Below are positions 10,965 through 19,500 of a stretch of 64,000 nt of DNA, in pieces (the stretch's first letter is position 1; each line of letters begins with the position of its first letter). Position numbers and translations under genes: made by a program. The notes under the pieces were generated by a model, which was given only the letters and a program-made list of their open reading frames with translations, did no database searches and was not told the origin of the DNA. Source of the stretch: CAWFKS01 sp963816435 (lineage in GTDB: Bacteria > Pseudomonadota > Alphaproteobacteria > Rhizobiales > Rhizobiaceae); contig CAWFKS010000021.1 of NCBI GenBank assembly GCA_963816435.1, positions 29,515 through 93,514 on the forward strand, written 5' to 3'.

Positions 10965-12053
10965 CTACATTTCCGCGGCGTCGGCGGAGGAGTCGAAATC
11001 GTTGCCGTCGTCGTCCAGGAACTTCTCGGCGATGAGGCCGGCATTCTGCCGGAGCGTCGTCTCGATCTCCAGGGCGGCGTCGGGATTGTCGCGCAGGAAC
11101 TGCTTGGCGTTCTCGCGGCCCTGCCCCAGCCGCTGCGAGTTGTAGGAGAACCAGGCGCCGGACTTTTCGACCACGCCGGCCTTCACGCCGAGGTCGATCA
11201 GTTCGCCCGTCTTGGACACGCCCTCGCCATAGACGATGTCGAACTCGACCTGCTTGAAGGGCGGCGCCATCTTGTTCTTGACGACCTTGACCCTCGTCTG
11301 GTTGCCGACCACCTCGTCGCGGTCCTTGACCGAGCCGATGCGGCGGATGTCGAGACGGACGGAGGAATAGAACTTCAGCGCGTTGCCGCCGGTGGTCGTC
11401 TCGGGCGAGCCGAACATGACGCCGATCTTCATGCGGATCTGGTTGATGAAGATGACCATGCAGTTGGACCGCGAGATCGAGGCCGTCAGCTTCCTCAGCG
11501 CCTGGCTCATCAGGCGCGCCTGAAGCCCCGGCAGCGAATCGCCCATCTCGCCCTCGATCTCGGCGCGGGGCGTGAGTGCCGCCACCGAATCGACCACCAG
11601 AACGTCGATGGCGCCGGAGCGCACCAGCGTGTCGCAGATCTCGAGCGCCTGCTCGCCGGTGTCCGGCTGTGAGATCAGAAGGTTTTCAAGATCGACGCCC
11701 AGCTTGCGGGCATAGACGGGATCGAGCGCGTGCTCGGCGTCGACGAAGGCGCAGATGCCGCCCTTCTTCTGAGCTTCCGCAACGGTGTGCAGCGCCAGCG
11801 TCGTCTTGCCCGAGCTCTCGGGTCCGAAAATCTCGATGACGCGCCCCTTGGGCAGACCGCCGATGCCGAGCGCGATGTCCAGGCCGAGCGAGCCCGTCGA
11901 CACCGTCTCGATCTCGACCACCTGCTCGTTGGCGCCGAGCCGCATGATGGAGCCCTTGCCGAAAGCGCGCTCGATCTGCGACAGCGCCGCGTCCAAAGCC
12001 TTGGATTTGTCCACCGTATTGTCCTCTACAAGCCGCAGTGACTTCTGAGCCAT
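10965..12053 (-). CDS. recA: Recombinase A
   Basis: A 362-residue RecA: an ATP-dependent strand-exchange protein and co-protease for LexA cleavage. The Walker A motif GPESSGKT is at residues 77-84, followed by VDAEHALDP, the Walker B region DVLVVDSVAAL, and the L2 loop region around FGSPETTTGGNALKFY. The C-terminus is acidic (FLDDDGNDFDSS), as usual. Length is normal. A GAAC-N7-GAAC LexA box lies about 125 bp upstream of the ATG, so the gene is probably SOS-induced. Confidence 0.97.
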   Translation of the reverse strand: MAQKSLRLVEDNTVDKSKALDAALSQIERAFGKGSIMRLGANEQVVEIETVSTGSLGLDIALGIGGLPKGRVIEIFGPESSGKTTLALHTVAEAQKKGGICAFVDAEHALDPVYARKLGVDLENLLISQPDTGEQALEICDTLVRSGAIDVLVVDSVAALTPRAEIEGEMGDSLPGLQARLMSQALRKLTASISRSNCMVIFINQIRMKIGVMFGSPETTTGGNALKFYSSVRLDIRRIGSVKDRDEVVGNQTRVKVVKNKMAPPFKQVEFDIVYGEGVSKTGELIDLGVKAGVVEKSGAWFSYNSQRLGQGRENAKQFLRDNPDAALEIETTLRQNAGLIAEKFLDDDGNDFDSSADAAEM

Positions 12054-12177
12054 GATACATCACCCCTTGGTCGTCAACGAAGGCCGGACATTTCCGCGAG
12101 CCTTTATTTTTTGTATCTGCTTTGTTCCGTTTTTGCAATAGCGGCAAGCCATTGAAAATACGCGAAAAGCCGATTTT

Positions 12178-12192
12178 GTTCGATCAATGTTC
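12178..12192 (-). promoter_or_regulatory. LexA (SOS) box of recA
   Basis: On the plus strand the sequence is GTTC-GATCAAT-GTTC, which on the transcribed strand is GAAC-N7-GAAC, an exact match to the established alphaproteobacterial LexA consensus. It lies about 125 bp upstream of the recA start codon. Confidence 0.82.
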
Positions 12193-12365
12193 TCTCCCCT
12201 CTCTCCGTGGGAGAGGAAGCGGCAAGGAGGACAAGGCAGGGAACGGGCCGCCGGCCGAATCGGGTTCGGCTTGAGCAGGCCCGCTGCCGCGCGCTTGCCG
12301 CGACGCGCCGCTCGCTCGACGGCTGGCCGCCTGCCCCGCCGGGACCGCCCGCGGGGACCCGAGAA

Positions 12366-12396
12366 TTGACTTTTACGTAAACGCCATGTCTAAGAT
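12366..12396 (+). promoter_or_regulatory. MerR-type promoter with 19-bp spacer and internal palindrome
   Basis: A -35 box TTGACT (12366-12371) and a -10-like TAAGAT (12391-12396) are separated by 19 bp, the over-long spacing typical of promoters activated by MerR-family proteins. The spacer contains the perfect palindrome TTTACGTAAA (12372-12381), resembling LiuR operators. It is 42 bp upstream of the regulator it probably controls. Confidence 0.6.
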
Positions 12397-12437
12397 CGTG
12401 ACGGATCCATGACGGATTGCGGGAGCACCCACCGGGA

Positions 12438-12824
12438 ATGCGGGAATATTACACGATCACCGAACTGACCCGGGAATTCGACGTCTCGACGCGCACGCTG
12501 CGCTTCTACGAGGACGAAGGCCTGATCCAGCCGGTGCGGCGTGGGCGCACGCGACTGTTCCGTCCGTCCGACCGGCATCTGATCCGCCAGATCCTGCGCG
12601 GCAAGCGGCTGGGTTTCTCGATCGCGGAGATCCACGAGATCATCCAGATGTACAGCGAGCCGCCCGGCGAGGTCGGCCAGTTGAAGCTGATGATCAAGCG
12701 CATCGAGGAAAAGCGCGAGGGACTGCGCCAGAAGCGCCGCGATCTCGAGGAGACGCTGGCCGAACTCGACCAGGCGGAGGAATCCTGCGTGGAGCGGCTG
12801 GCCGAGCTCGGCGTCAATACCTGA
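12438..12824 (+). CDS. MerR-family regulator, LiuR-like
   Basis: A 128-residue transcription factor. The N-terminal winged HTH reads YTITELTREFDVSTRTLRFYEDEGLI (about residues 5-30), followed by the wing RRGRTRLF and the helix LRGKRLGFSIAEIHEIIQMY. The C-terminal half is a long coiled coil (about residues 78-122) with no cysteine cluster for metal binding. This matches LiuR-type regulators of branched-chain amino acid and acyl-CoA catabolism better than metal sensors. No liu genes are adjacent, so the targets are probably elsewhere. ATG 12438 was chosen because homologues begin at MREYYTI. Confidence 0.8.
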   Translation: MREYYTITELTREFDVSTRTLRFYEDEGLIQPVRRGRTRLFRPSDRHLIRQILRGKRLGFSIAEIHEIIQMYSEPPGEVGQLKLMIKRIEEKREGLRQKRRDLEETLAELDQAEESCVERLAELGVNT

Positions 12825-12861
12825 ACGCTTCACCTGAACGCTTCGCCGCGGCGCGTGGCCT

Positions 12862-13059
12862 TGCCCGAAAACCGGTTCCCACTTTTCGGGGCCACGGGGT
12901 TTCTCAGGCGCGTTGCCTTGTCCGAAGACCGGTCCCCACTTTTCCTGGAATTGCGCTAGAGAGGTCATCGTTTTCCGGAATCGACAAACTGCGCTAAGCT
13001 TTTGTTTTTGCGCAATTCCGGACGGAAAACCGGTTCCCACTTTTCCTGGAATTGCGCTA
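12862..13059. repeat. Cluster of rhizobial CCGGTTCCCACTTTTC palindromic repeats
   Basis: Partial copies (near 12870 and 12928) and one full copy (about 13010-13059: GCGCAATTCCGGACGGAAAA ... CCTGGAATTGCGCTAG) of a dispersed element with complementary ends (GCGCAATTCC and GGAATTGCGC). The same element forms the tandem array at 17451-17608. The last bases provide the stop codon of the neighbouring minus-strand gene. Confidence 0.8.
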
Positions 13060-13533
13060 GATCCAGCGCCGCACCTTCTTCCTGTAGTCGCGGTATTTCC
13101 TGCCGAAGCGCGCTTCCAGGTGCCGCTCCTCGCGCTCGATGGCGAGCTTTTGCGTGGCGAAGGCGGCGAACGGCGCCAGGATCAGGAACCACAGCGAACC
13201 GACGATGAAGCCGATCGCCAGCATCAGCATGGTGTTGGCGACGTAGATCGGATTGCGCGTCAGCGAGAACGGTCCCTGCGTGACGAGGTGATCGGCGCGG
13301 CGGGTCGGCCAGATCGTCGTCCTGATGCGGCGCATCGTCAGCATGGCGCCGACGTCGAGGGCGACGGCGCCCAGCACCAGCAGCCAGCCGATGGCGAACA
13401 ACAGGTCCGACAGCGGCGGCACCAGCCACGGCAGCGGCCACATGATGTGCAGCGCCAGCGCGATGACGGCGGCAGCCAGATAGAGCACCGGCGGCCAGGG
13501 AAAGCGGTTGGGCCTTTCGGCATGGCTGGTCAT
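13057..13533 (-). CDS. Isoprenylcysteine carboxyl methyltransferase-like membrane protein
   Basis: A 158-residue protein with four to five membrane segments. It carries the ICMT/PEMT-type C-terminal motif: VTQGPFSLTRNPIYVANTML, then REERHLEARFGRKYRDYRKKVRRWI, which forms the SAM-binding region. Bacterial members methylate small or lipid substrates that are mostly unknown. The start ATG 13533 lies 5 bp after the stop of the DUF1624 gene, with GGAGGAG overlapping that gene's end, so the two form a tight operon. The TAG stop lies inside the flanking palindromic repeat. Confidence 0.82.
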   Translation of the reverse strand: MTSHAERPNRFPWPPVLYLAAAVIALALHIMWPLPWLVPPLSDLLFAIGWLLVLGAVALDVGAMLTMRRIRTTIWPTRRADHLVTQGPFSLTRNPIYVANTMLMLAIGFIVGSLWFLILAPFAAFATQKLAIEREERHLEARFGRKYRDYRKKVRRWI

Positions 13534-13538
13534 GCGCC

Positions 13539-14515
13539 CTACTCCTCCGCCGGCGCGGCACTCTCGGTCTCGGCGGTGCACTCCCCGACGATCTCGCGCA
13601 CCCGCGACTGGCCGGCTTCGGAGGAGGACGGCACCGGTCACCTCGCCGAGCAGCCCCTCCTCCTCCAGCCGCTCGAGCGTGCAGGCACAATAATACTTGC
13701 AGAAAGCGATGTCGCGCACCGGCTCGCAATTGGCGCGGCAGGCCGGGATGAAGGCCTCGTCGGGGGCAAGCGGCGTCGGCGGGAAAAGCTGCGCGGCCGC
13801 CCAGACGCAGGCGATCAGCAGCGGCTGGTGGACCAGGTAGAAGGTCAGGCTGTGGCGCCCGAAGAACTGCAGCGGCGCGCTCCAGCGACCCGGCCGGACC
13901 GGCCGCATGCGCTCGAACAGCCCGGCCGAGCGCGCCAGCGTGGCGGCCGCGATGCCGGCCAGCACCGCGCCCAGCCACGGGAACACCGGCACGTAATCGT
14001 TGGAATGCGGATCGGTCGACGACAGGCCGAGCCACCACCACACGGGATGGTCGAAGACGGGTCCGCGCAGGAAATGCGGCGCGGCGACGACGATGGCGGC
14101 GACGGCGAGCGTGGCGAACCACGGCAGGCGCAGGAAGGCGAGCCCGATCAGGCTCGCCAGCGCGATCTCGTGCAGGATGCCGAAGAAGATGAAGCCGTCG
14201 CGCACGGCGAAGAAGGTGACCAGTGTGATGGCGGCGGCGGCGGCCACGACCATCGCCATGCGTTTCCAGAAGCCACGCCAGCGGATGCGGTCGGAATGCG
14301 CCAGCACCAGGCTGACGCCGACCAGGAACAGGAAGGACGAGGCGATGGCGCGGGCAAACAGCTTCCAGCCGCCGAACTCGGTCATGCCGGGGGCGGCATA
14401 GCCGAAGAATTCGAGGTCCCAGGCGAAATGGTAGACCGCCATGGCGATCAGCGCCGCGCCGCGCGCCAGGTCGACGAGTTCGATGCGGGATTTTGGCCGT
14501 GGCGGCGGGCTGCAC
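13539..14515 (-). CDS. DUF1624 (heparan-alpha-glucosaminide N-acetyltransferase-like) membrane protein, two frame breaks
   Basis: A polytopic membrane protein of the DUF1624/YeiB-like acyltransferase superfamily. The start is probably GTG 14515 (GGAGA 8 bp upstream). Removing one A from the AAAA run at about 14491 gives SRIELVDLARGAALIAMAVYHF, the conserved N-terminal helix with its His. The body has about seven hydrophobic segments, including FGRHSLTFYLVHQP. A Cys-rich tail follows (CRANCEP...CKYYCACTLE). A second extra base near 13625 must be removed to reach the natural stop TAG at 13541-13539; otherwise the frame runs into the methyltransferase gene as a false fusion. Corrected length is 324 residues. 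Confidence 0.78.
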
Positions 14516-14612
14516 TATGTCTGTCTCCGTTCGCTGCCGGTCGCCTTCCGGCGCCGTGGCGGCGAGCGATAGCACGAAACAAGCCCGGCAGGCCAAGCAC
14601 GGAGACACCGCC

Positions 14613-15437
14613 ATGCACGACGTGATCGCGAACGGCGCAAGCATACCCGCACTCGGGCTCGGCACGTGGACGCTCGAGGGACGGCAGGCGAGCGAGCTGG
14701 TCGCGCACGCGCTGAGGAACGGCTACCGCCACGTCGACACCGCCGCCAGCTACGGCAACGAGGAGGCGGTCGGGGCCGGGCTGCGCGAGGCCGGCGTCGC
14801 CCGCGACGAGGTCTTCGTGACCACCAAGGTATGGTGGACGGATCTGGCGCCGGCCGATTTCCGCCGGTCCGCCGAACAAAGCCTGAAACGGCTCGGGCTC
14901 GACCACGTCGATCTGCTGCTGATCCACTGGCCGAACCCGAAAATACCGCTGGAAGAGACGATCGGCGCGCTCAACAAGGCCCGCGAGGACGGGCTGACCC
15001 GGCATATCGGCGTGTCGAACTTCACCACCGCGCTGCTGGCCGAAGCGATACCGATGTCGAAGGCGCCGCTGGTCGCCGACCAGGTGGAATACCATCCGCA
15101 TCTCGACCAGTCGAAGGTGTGGCGCGCCTGCCGCACGGCCGGCATGGCGATGGTCTCCTACTGCCCGCTGTTTCGCGGCGGCGCATTGTTCGAGGAGGCG
15201 CCGGTCGCGCAGGCCGCGCGCACCCACGGCAAGACCCCGGCGCAAATCGTGCTGCGCTGGCACGTCCAGCAGGAGGGCGTGGTGGCGATCCCGCGCACCT
15301 CGCGGATCGAGCGGCTGGCCGAGAACGCGGCGGTGTTCGACTTCGCGCTGAGCGACGAGGAGATGGCGGCGATCTCGGCGCTGTCGCGGCAGCCCGAGCG
15401 GATCTGCGACTACGGGTTTTCGCCGCAATGGGACTAG
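14613..15437 (+). CDS. Aldo/keto reductase
   Basis: A 274-residue NADPH-dependent oxidoreductase with a TIM barrel. Motifs in order: LGLGTWTL, the catalytic Asp and Tyr in YRHVDTAASYGNE, the Lys in FVTTKVWW, LLLIHWPNP with the catalytic His, GVSNF, DQVEYHP, and the cofactor region IPRTSRIERLAENAAVFDF. It most resembles the 2,5-diketo-D-gluconate reductase (DkgA/DkgB) group; the substrate is not determined. The ATG is preceded by GGAG at 9 bp. It stands alone, divergent from the DUF1624 gene. Confidence 0.9.
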   Translation: MHDVIANGASIPALGLGTWTLEGRQASELVAHALRNGYRHVDTAASYGNEEAVGAGLREAGVARDEVFVTTKVWWTDLAPADFRRSAEQSLKRLGLDHVDLLLIHWPNPKIPLEETIGALNKAREDGLTRHIGVSNFTTALLAEAIPMSKAPLVADQVEYHPHLDQSKVWRACRTAGMAMVSYCPLFRGGALFEEAPVAQAARTHGKTPAQIVLRWHVQQEGVVAIPRTSRIERLAENAAVFDFALSDEEMAAISALSRQPERICDYGFSPQWD

Positions 15438-15541
15438 GTTCGCGTCTCCTTTACCTTCGGTTAGCCTCGGACCTGTAGCATCCGCGACTGCCTGCCCGCG
15501 TGGACATTGCGCAGGGGCATGGCTGTCTTTGCGGAGGTAGA

Positions 15542-16609
15542 ATGCGGGGGTCAGTTGCCCGGCCGGTTGCGGCGGACATATTGGAGGTGGTCGCCGCCCG
15601 CATGCGCAGGCAGGGGATCGCGGGTCTGCCACGCAATTACGAGATCGTCTACGAGGCGGTCTCGGCCAGCGACGACTGGCTGGAGCGCGAGCTGCAGGCG
15701 CTCGGCGCCTCGCCCTCCCAGGACGCGCTCGACGAACTCGGCCGTCGCCATCTCGGACGCAACGATCACACCGACATCGTCGACACCGCCTATCGCGGCC
15801 TGGCGGCGAAGGTCGAGGAGATCATGGCCCTGCTCGGACGGGAGCAGCGGGCGCTCGACAAGTACGGCGTGGTGCTGTCGCAGACTTCGGAAGGCCTGAG
15901 CAAACACCACGCGGTCAGCCGCGAGCTACTCAACCGCATCGCCGACATCCTGACCACGGCCACCTCGAGCAAGATCGAGCAGGGACGGCAGATCGCCAGC
16001 ACGATCGCCGACAAGTCGTGCGAGCTCGAGGAGGTCAAGGCAAAGCTCGAAGACTACAAGCACCTGGCCGAGACCGACGCGCTGACGCAGATCGCCAACC
16101 GGCGCGCCTTCGACCGGCGGCTGGCTGAGATATTCGAGGACCCGAAGGCGGTGCTGTTCCACGGCCTGATCATGCTCGACGTCGACCTGTTCAAGACGAT
16201 CAACGACGGGCACGGCCACTACGCCGGAGACCGCGTCCTGCAGGCCCTGGCCGGGGTCATGAAGAGCAATATCAGGGACGACATGTTCCTGGCGCGCACC
16301 GGCGGCGAGGAATTCGCGGTGATCGTGGACGGGCTGTCGCAGGAAAGCACGGTCAAGCTCGCCGAAGACCTGCGCAAGGTGATCGAGCAGACGGCGTTCC
16401 TGGAGCACAAGGACGATCCGGCGGGCCGCATCACGGTGTCGGTCGGCGTGTGCATGGCCGCCGAAGCGCAGTCGCCCGAAGACCTCTACGTCAAGGCCGA
16501 CCAGGCGCTCTACGCCTCGAAGAAGAACGGACGTAACCGCGTGTCGACCTACCCGCTGCCGGCCGCGCCGCACCAGCGCAGGAACTGGTATCTCTACCGC
16601 ACCGACTGA
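15542..16609 (+). CDS. Diguanylate cyclase (GGEEF domain), no canonical I-site
   Basis: A 355-residue cytosolic protein that probably makes c-di-GMP from two GTP. An N-terminal helical region (residues 1-165, no recognised sensor domain, coiled coil at about 160-175) precedes a GGDEF domain starting at AETDALTQIANRRAFD. The metal Asp and substrate residues DVDLFKTINDGHGHYAGD are present. The signature is GGEEF (254-258), an active variant. The inhibitory RxxD motif expected at 245-248 reads RDDM, so product inhibition through that site is unlikely. ATG 15542 has GGAGG 4 bp upstream. No EAL domain follows. Confidence 0.9.
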   Translation: MRGSVARPVAADILEVVAARMRRQGIAGLPRNYEIVYEAVSASDDWLERELQALGASPSQDALDELGRRHLGRNDHTDIVDTAYRGLAAKVEEIMALLGREQRALDKYGVVLSQTSEGLSKHHAVSRELLNRIADILTTATSSKIEQGRQIASTIADKSCELEEVKAKLEDYKHLAETDALTQIANRRAFDRRLAEIFEDPKAVLFHGLIMLDVDLFKTINDGHGHYAGDRVLQALAGVMKSNIRDDMFLARTGGEEFAVIVDGLSQESTVKLAEDLRKVIEQTAFLEHKDDPAGRITVSVGVCMAAEAQSPEDLYVKADQALYASKKNGRNRVSTYPLPAAPHQRRNWYLYRTD

Positions 16610-16719
16610 GCCGTTTTTTTTGCGCTCACGCCAAGGCCCCGTCCGCGAAGAACCACTGTCGCGCGCGCGGGTTTCCGTGCTAGTTGCTGCGCAGGGACGC
16701 CACGGAGTTCGATTCACAG

Positions 16720-17379
16720 ATGTACAAGCAAATTTCCGCGCTGGCGGCAGCCGCGTTGATCGCGGCCGGCTGCACCACCGACCCCTACACGGGCCAGCAG
16801 AAGGTTTCCAACACGGCCGGCGGCGCCGTCATCGGCGCCGGGCTCGGCGCGCTGACCGGGCTGGCGGTGGGCGGTTCGGGCGCCTCGCAGCGCGAAGCCG
16901 CGCTGATCGGAGCGGGCGTGGGGGCATTGGCGGGCGGCGCCATCGGCGCCTACATGGACAACCAGGAGGCGGAGCTGCGGGCGCAGTTGCAGGGCACCGG
17001 CGTCTCGGTGACCCGCGAGGGCGACTACATCATCCTCAACATGCCCTCCAACATCACTTTCGCCACCGACCAGGACGCGGTGAGCTCCAGCTTCTATCCG
17101 ACGCTGAACTCGGTCGCGCTGGTGCTCAAGAAGTTCAACCGGACGCTGGTCGACGTCAACGGCCACACCGATTCGACCGGCAATGACGACTACAACCTGG
17201 CGCTGTCTGAGCGGCGCGCGCTGTCGGTGGCGAACTATTTGAACGCGCAGGGCGTCGACGGCAGGCGCTTCTCGGTGAAGGGATACGGCGAGGCGCACCC
17301 CATCGCCTCCAACGATACGCCGCAAGGCCGCGCCTTGAACCGGCGCGTCGAAATCAGGCTTGCACCGATCGAGGGCTGA
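16720..17379 (+). CDS. OmpA-family outer-membrane lipoprotein
   Basis: A 219-residue envelope protein. It has a lipoprotein signal peptide with a lipobox LIAAGC (Cys at about 18), a glycine-zipper region (GGAVIGAGLGALTGLAVGG and GAGVGALAGGAIGAY), and then a C-terminal OmpA peptidoglycan-binding domain from about residue 105. That domain contains VNGHTDSTGNDDYNLALSERRA and the closing NRRVEIRL. It is the YiaD/Pal-like type that tethers the outer membrane to peptidoglycan. The zipper may insert in a membrane. The start at ATG 16720 gives the proper signal peptide. Confidence 0.9.
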   Translation: MYKQISALAAAALIAAGCTTDPYTGQQKVSNTAGGAVIGAGLGALTGLAVGGSGASQREAALIGAGVGALAGGAIGAYMDNQEAELRAQLQGTGVSVTREGDYIILNMPSNITFATDQDAVSSSFYPTLNSVALVLKKFNRTLVDVNGHTDSTGNDDYNLALSERRALSVANYLNAQGVDGRRFSVKGYGEAHPIASNDTPQGRALNRRVEIRLAPIEG

Positions 17380-17450
17380 GCCCCGACAGAGATACTGGAG
17401 CGGTTCGTCCCTTCAATGAAATCGACGAACCGCGCCAAGTCTCTGATTTC

Positions 17451-17608
17451 GCGCAATTCCGGACGGAAAACCGGTTCCCACTTTTCCTGGAATTGTTGAT
17501 CCTCGCGCAATTCCGGACGGAAAACCGGTTCCCACTTTTCCTGGAATTGTTGATCCTCGCGCAATTCCGGACGGAAAACCGGTTCCCACTTTTCCTGGAA
17601 TTGCGCTA
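17451..17608. repeat. Triple tandem 54-bp repeat (rhizobial palindrome)
   Basis: Three copies of GCGCAATTCCGGACGGAAAA-CCGGTTCCCACTTTTCCTGG-AATT start at 17451, 17505 and 17559 with an exact 54-bp period. They are joined by GTTGATCCTC, and the last copy ends with TGCGCTAG. Each unit has complementary ends and can fold. It is the same element as at 13010-13059. Confidence 0.92.
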
Positions 17609-18532
17609 GGCGCCGCTCAGCTCGCGCGCGATCGCCGCGGCGAGCCGGGCGTTGTTCTCGACCAGCGCGATGTTGGTGGCCAGGCTCTTGCCGCCCGTCG
17701 TCTCCAGCATGTGCGACAGCAGGAACGGCGTGACCGCCTTGCCGGTGACGCCGGAGGCGGCGGCCGCCCCCTGCGCCCGGGCGATGTGGTCGGCGATCTC
17801 GCTCTCCGGGATTTCCTGGCCGGAGGGAACCGGATTGGCGACAAGCATGCCGCCGACTATGCCGAGATCGGCGCGCGTGCGGTGGAACGTGGCGATGGAA
17901 GCGGCGTCGTCGAGCCTCAGCGGCGCCGGGAACGGCGAGGTCCGCGACCAGAAGGCGGGCATCACGTTGGTGCCGTATCCGACTACCGGAACGCCTTTCG
18001 TTTCAAGCACTTCGAGCGTCTTTTCGATATCGAGAATCGCCTTGGCCCCGGCCGATACGACGATGACCGGCGTGCGGGCCAGTTCCTCGAGGTCGGCCGA
18101 GATGTCGAAGCTCTCCTCCGCGCCCTTGTGGACGCCGCCGATGCCGCCGGTGGCGAAGACGGAGATGCCGGCCAGATGCGCCGCGATCATCGTCGCGGCG
18201 ACCGTGGTGCCGCCGGTGCGCCCCTGCGCGACGGCGAATGCGAGATCGGCGCGCGACAGCTTCATGGCGTCGCCGCGGCGCGCCAGCGCCTCGCGCTCCT
18301 GCGGGGTCAGGCCGATCTTCAGGCAGCCGTCGACGACGGCAATGGTGGCGGGAACCGCCCCCTCCTCGGCGATGATCTCCTCGACCCGCGCGGCCATGCG
18401 GTCGTTGTCGGGATAGGGCATGCCATGCGTGATGATGGTGCTTTCGAGCGCGACCACGGGCCGGCCATCGGCCAGCGCCTCGCTGACAGGTGGCGAGAAC
18501 TTCATGTGGCTGCGGGCATTTTCGGACGTCAT
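17606..18532 (-). CDS. psuG: Pseudouridine-5'-phosphate glycosidase
   Basis: A 308-residue enzyme that reversibly cleaves pseudouridine 5'-phosphate to uracil and ribose 5-phosphate. Family motifs: VALESTIITHGMPYPDN, GRTGGTTVAATMIAA, FATGGIGGVHKGAEESFDISADL (catalytic Lys region), GYGTNVMPAFW and NPVPSGQEIP. The ATG overlaps the stop of psuK (ATGA), so the kinase and glycosidase are co-translated. The TAG stop is supplied by the edge of the tandem palindromic repeat, leaving the C-terminus at ELSGA. Confidence 0.93.
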   Translation of the reverse strand: MTSENARSHMKFSPPVSEALADGRPVVALESTIITHGMPYPDNDRMAARVEEIIAEEGAVPATIAVVDGCLKIGLTPQEREALARRGDAMKLSRADLAFAVAQGRTGGTTVAATMIAAHLAGISVFATGGIGGVHKGAEESFDISADLEELARTPVIVVSAGAKAILDIEKTLEVLETKGVPVVGYGTNVMPAFWSRTSPFPAPLRLDDAASIATFHRTRADLGIVGGMLVANPVPSGQEIPESEIADHIARAQGAAAASGVTGKAVTPFLLSHMLETTGGKSLATNIALVENNARLAAAIARELSGA

Positions 18533-19500
18533 CCGGTTCTCCGGGCGGGTTCTTCGGCATTGCCGGGGCTTGCCGGCTGCGGGATGGTGGCGAGCGCGGC
18601 GGCGAAGCCTTCGGCGTCGAATTCCGGCACGGCGGCGGTATCGAGCACCGCAAGGCGCGCGGCCGCAACGCCATCGCGCAGCGCTTCGCCAAACGGGGCG
18701 CCGCGCATCAGCGCCGCGATCGCGGCGCCGGCCAGCGCATCCCCGGCACCGGTGACGTCGGCGACGGCCTCGACCGGCGGCGGGGTCAGGGAATAGTCGG
18801 TTTCGCCGTCGAAGGCCAGAACCGCGCCGGAGCCGGCGGTGACGACGGCGCGCCTCAGACCCCTGCCCCGAAGTGCCGCGATCACGCGCGCCGCATCCGC
18901 TTCGGCCGCCATTCCGGCGAGCGCGCGCGCCTCGCGCATGTTCATGAACAGCACCGACAGCCGGTCGAGCAGCGGCAAGAGGCGCACCGCCTTGGCCGGC
19001 GAAATCGCGATGGCGTAGACGGGCTTGTCGCCCGCCAATGCGGTCAGTCTCGCAAGCGCGGCATCGGACATGTTGGCGTCCGTCAGAAGCGCGTCGGCCC
19101 GCGCCACCGCATCACGGAACTTGCGGCGCGAAACCTGCTTGGCGAAGGCGAAATCGTAGAGCCCCATGTCGGCGAAGCCGGCGATCAGCTCGCCTTCGCG
19201 GTCGAGCACGGCCGTGTAGCTCGGCGTGGAGCGGTCGAGATAGATCGCAGACAGATCCTCGATGCCTGCCCGTGCGATCGCCGTGGCCACCGTTTCAGCG
19301 CCCGCGTCGGCGCCCCGCAGCGACAGGATGGCGCCGCCAACGCCACGCCGGACCGCGGTGCGCAGGGCGTTGAACGCGCCGCCGCCGACCTCCTCGTGCA
19401 TGGTCACGGGATTGGAGGCGGCCGGCACGTAATCGCCCTGGACACGGCCGCGCCGGTCGATGTGGGCGCCCCCGGCGGCAACGAGCAGCGGCGGCGTCAT
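18529..19500 (-). CDS. psuK: PfkB-family kinase, probable pseudouridine kinase
   Basis: A 323-residue ribokinase-fold enzyme that probably phosphorylates pseudouridine before PsuG cleaves it. It has the N-terminal PfkB pattern AAGGAHIDRRG, the substrate region GGGAFNALRTAVRRG, and the C-terminal signature DVTGAGDALAGAAIAAL with the catalytic Asp. The assignment rests on the overlapping psuG. ATG 19500 overlaps the mgtE stop by 4 bp, so the gene is third-party coupled into an mgtE-psuK-psuG operon. Confidence 0.88.
   Translation of the reverse strand: MTPPLLVAAGGAHIDRRGRVQGDYVPAASNPVTMHEEVGGGAFNALRTAVRRGVGGAILSLRGADAGAETVATAIARAGIEDLSAIYLDRSTPSYTAVLDREGELIAGFADMGLYDFAFAKQVSRRKFRDAVARADALLTDANMSDAALARLTALAGDKPVYAIAISPAKAVRLLPLLDRLSVLFMNMREARALAGMAAEADAARVIAALRGRGLRRAVVTAGSGAVLAFDGETDYSLTPPPVEAVADVTGAGDALAGAAIAALMRGAPFGEALRDGVAAARLAVLDTAAVPEFDAEGFAAALATIPQPASPGNAEEPARRTG

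Noticed and set aside
13057..14442. One long minus-strand frame joining the DUF1624 acyltransferase to the methyltransferase
   Set aside because: The junction region reads as Arg-rich noise. Removing one base near 13625 gives the natural end of the first gene and its own stop, followed by a separate start with a ribosome site. The fusion is an artefact of the frame break.
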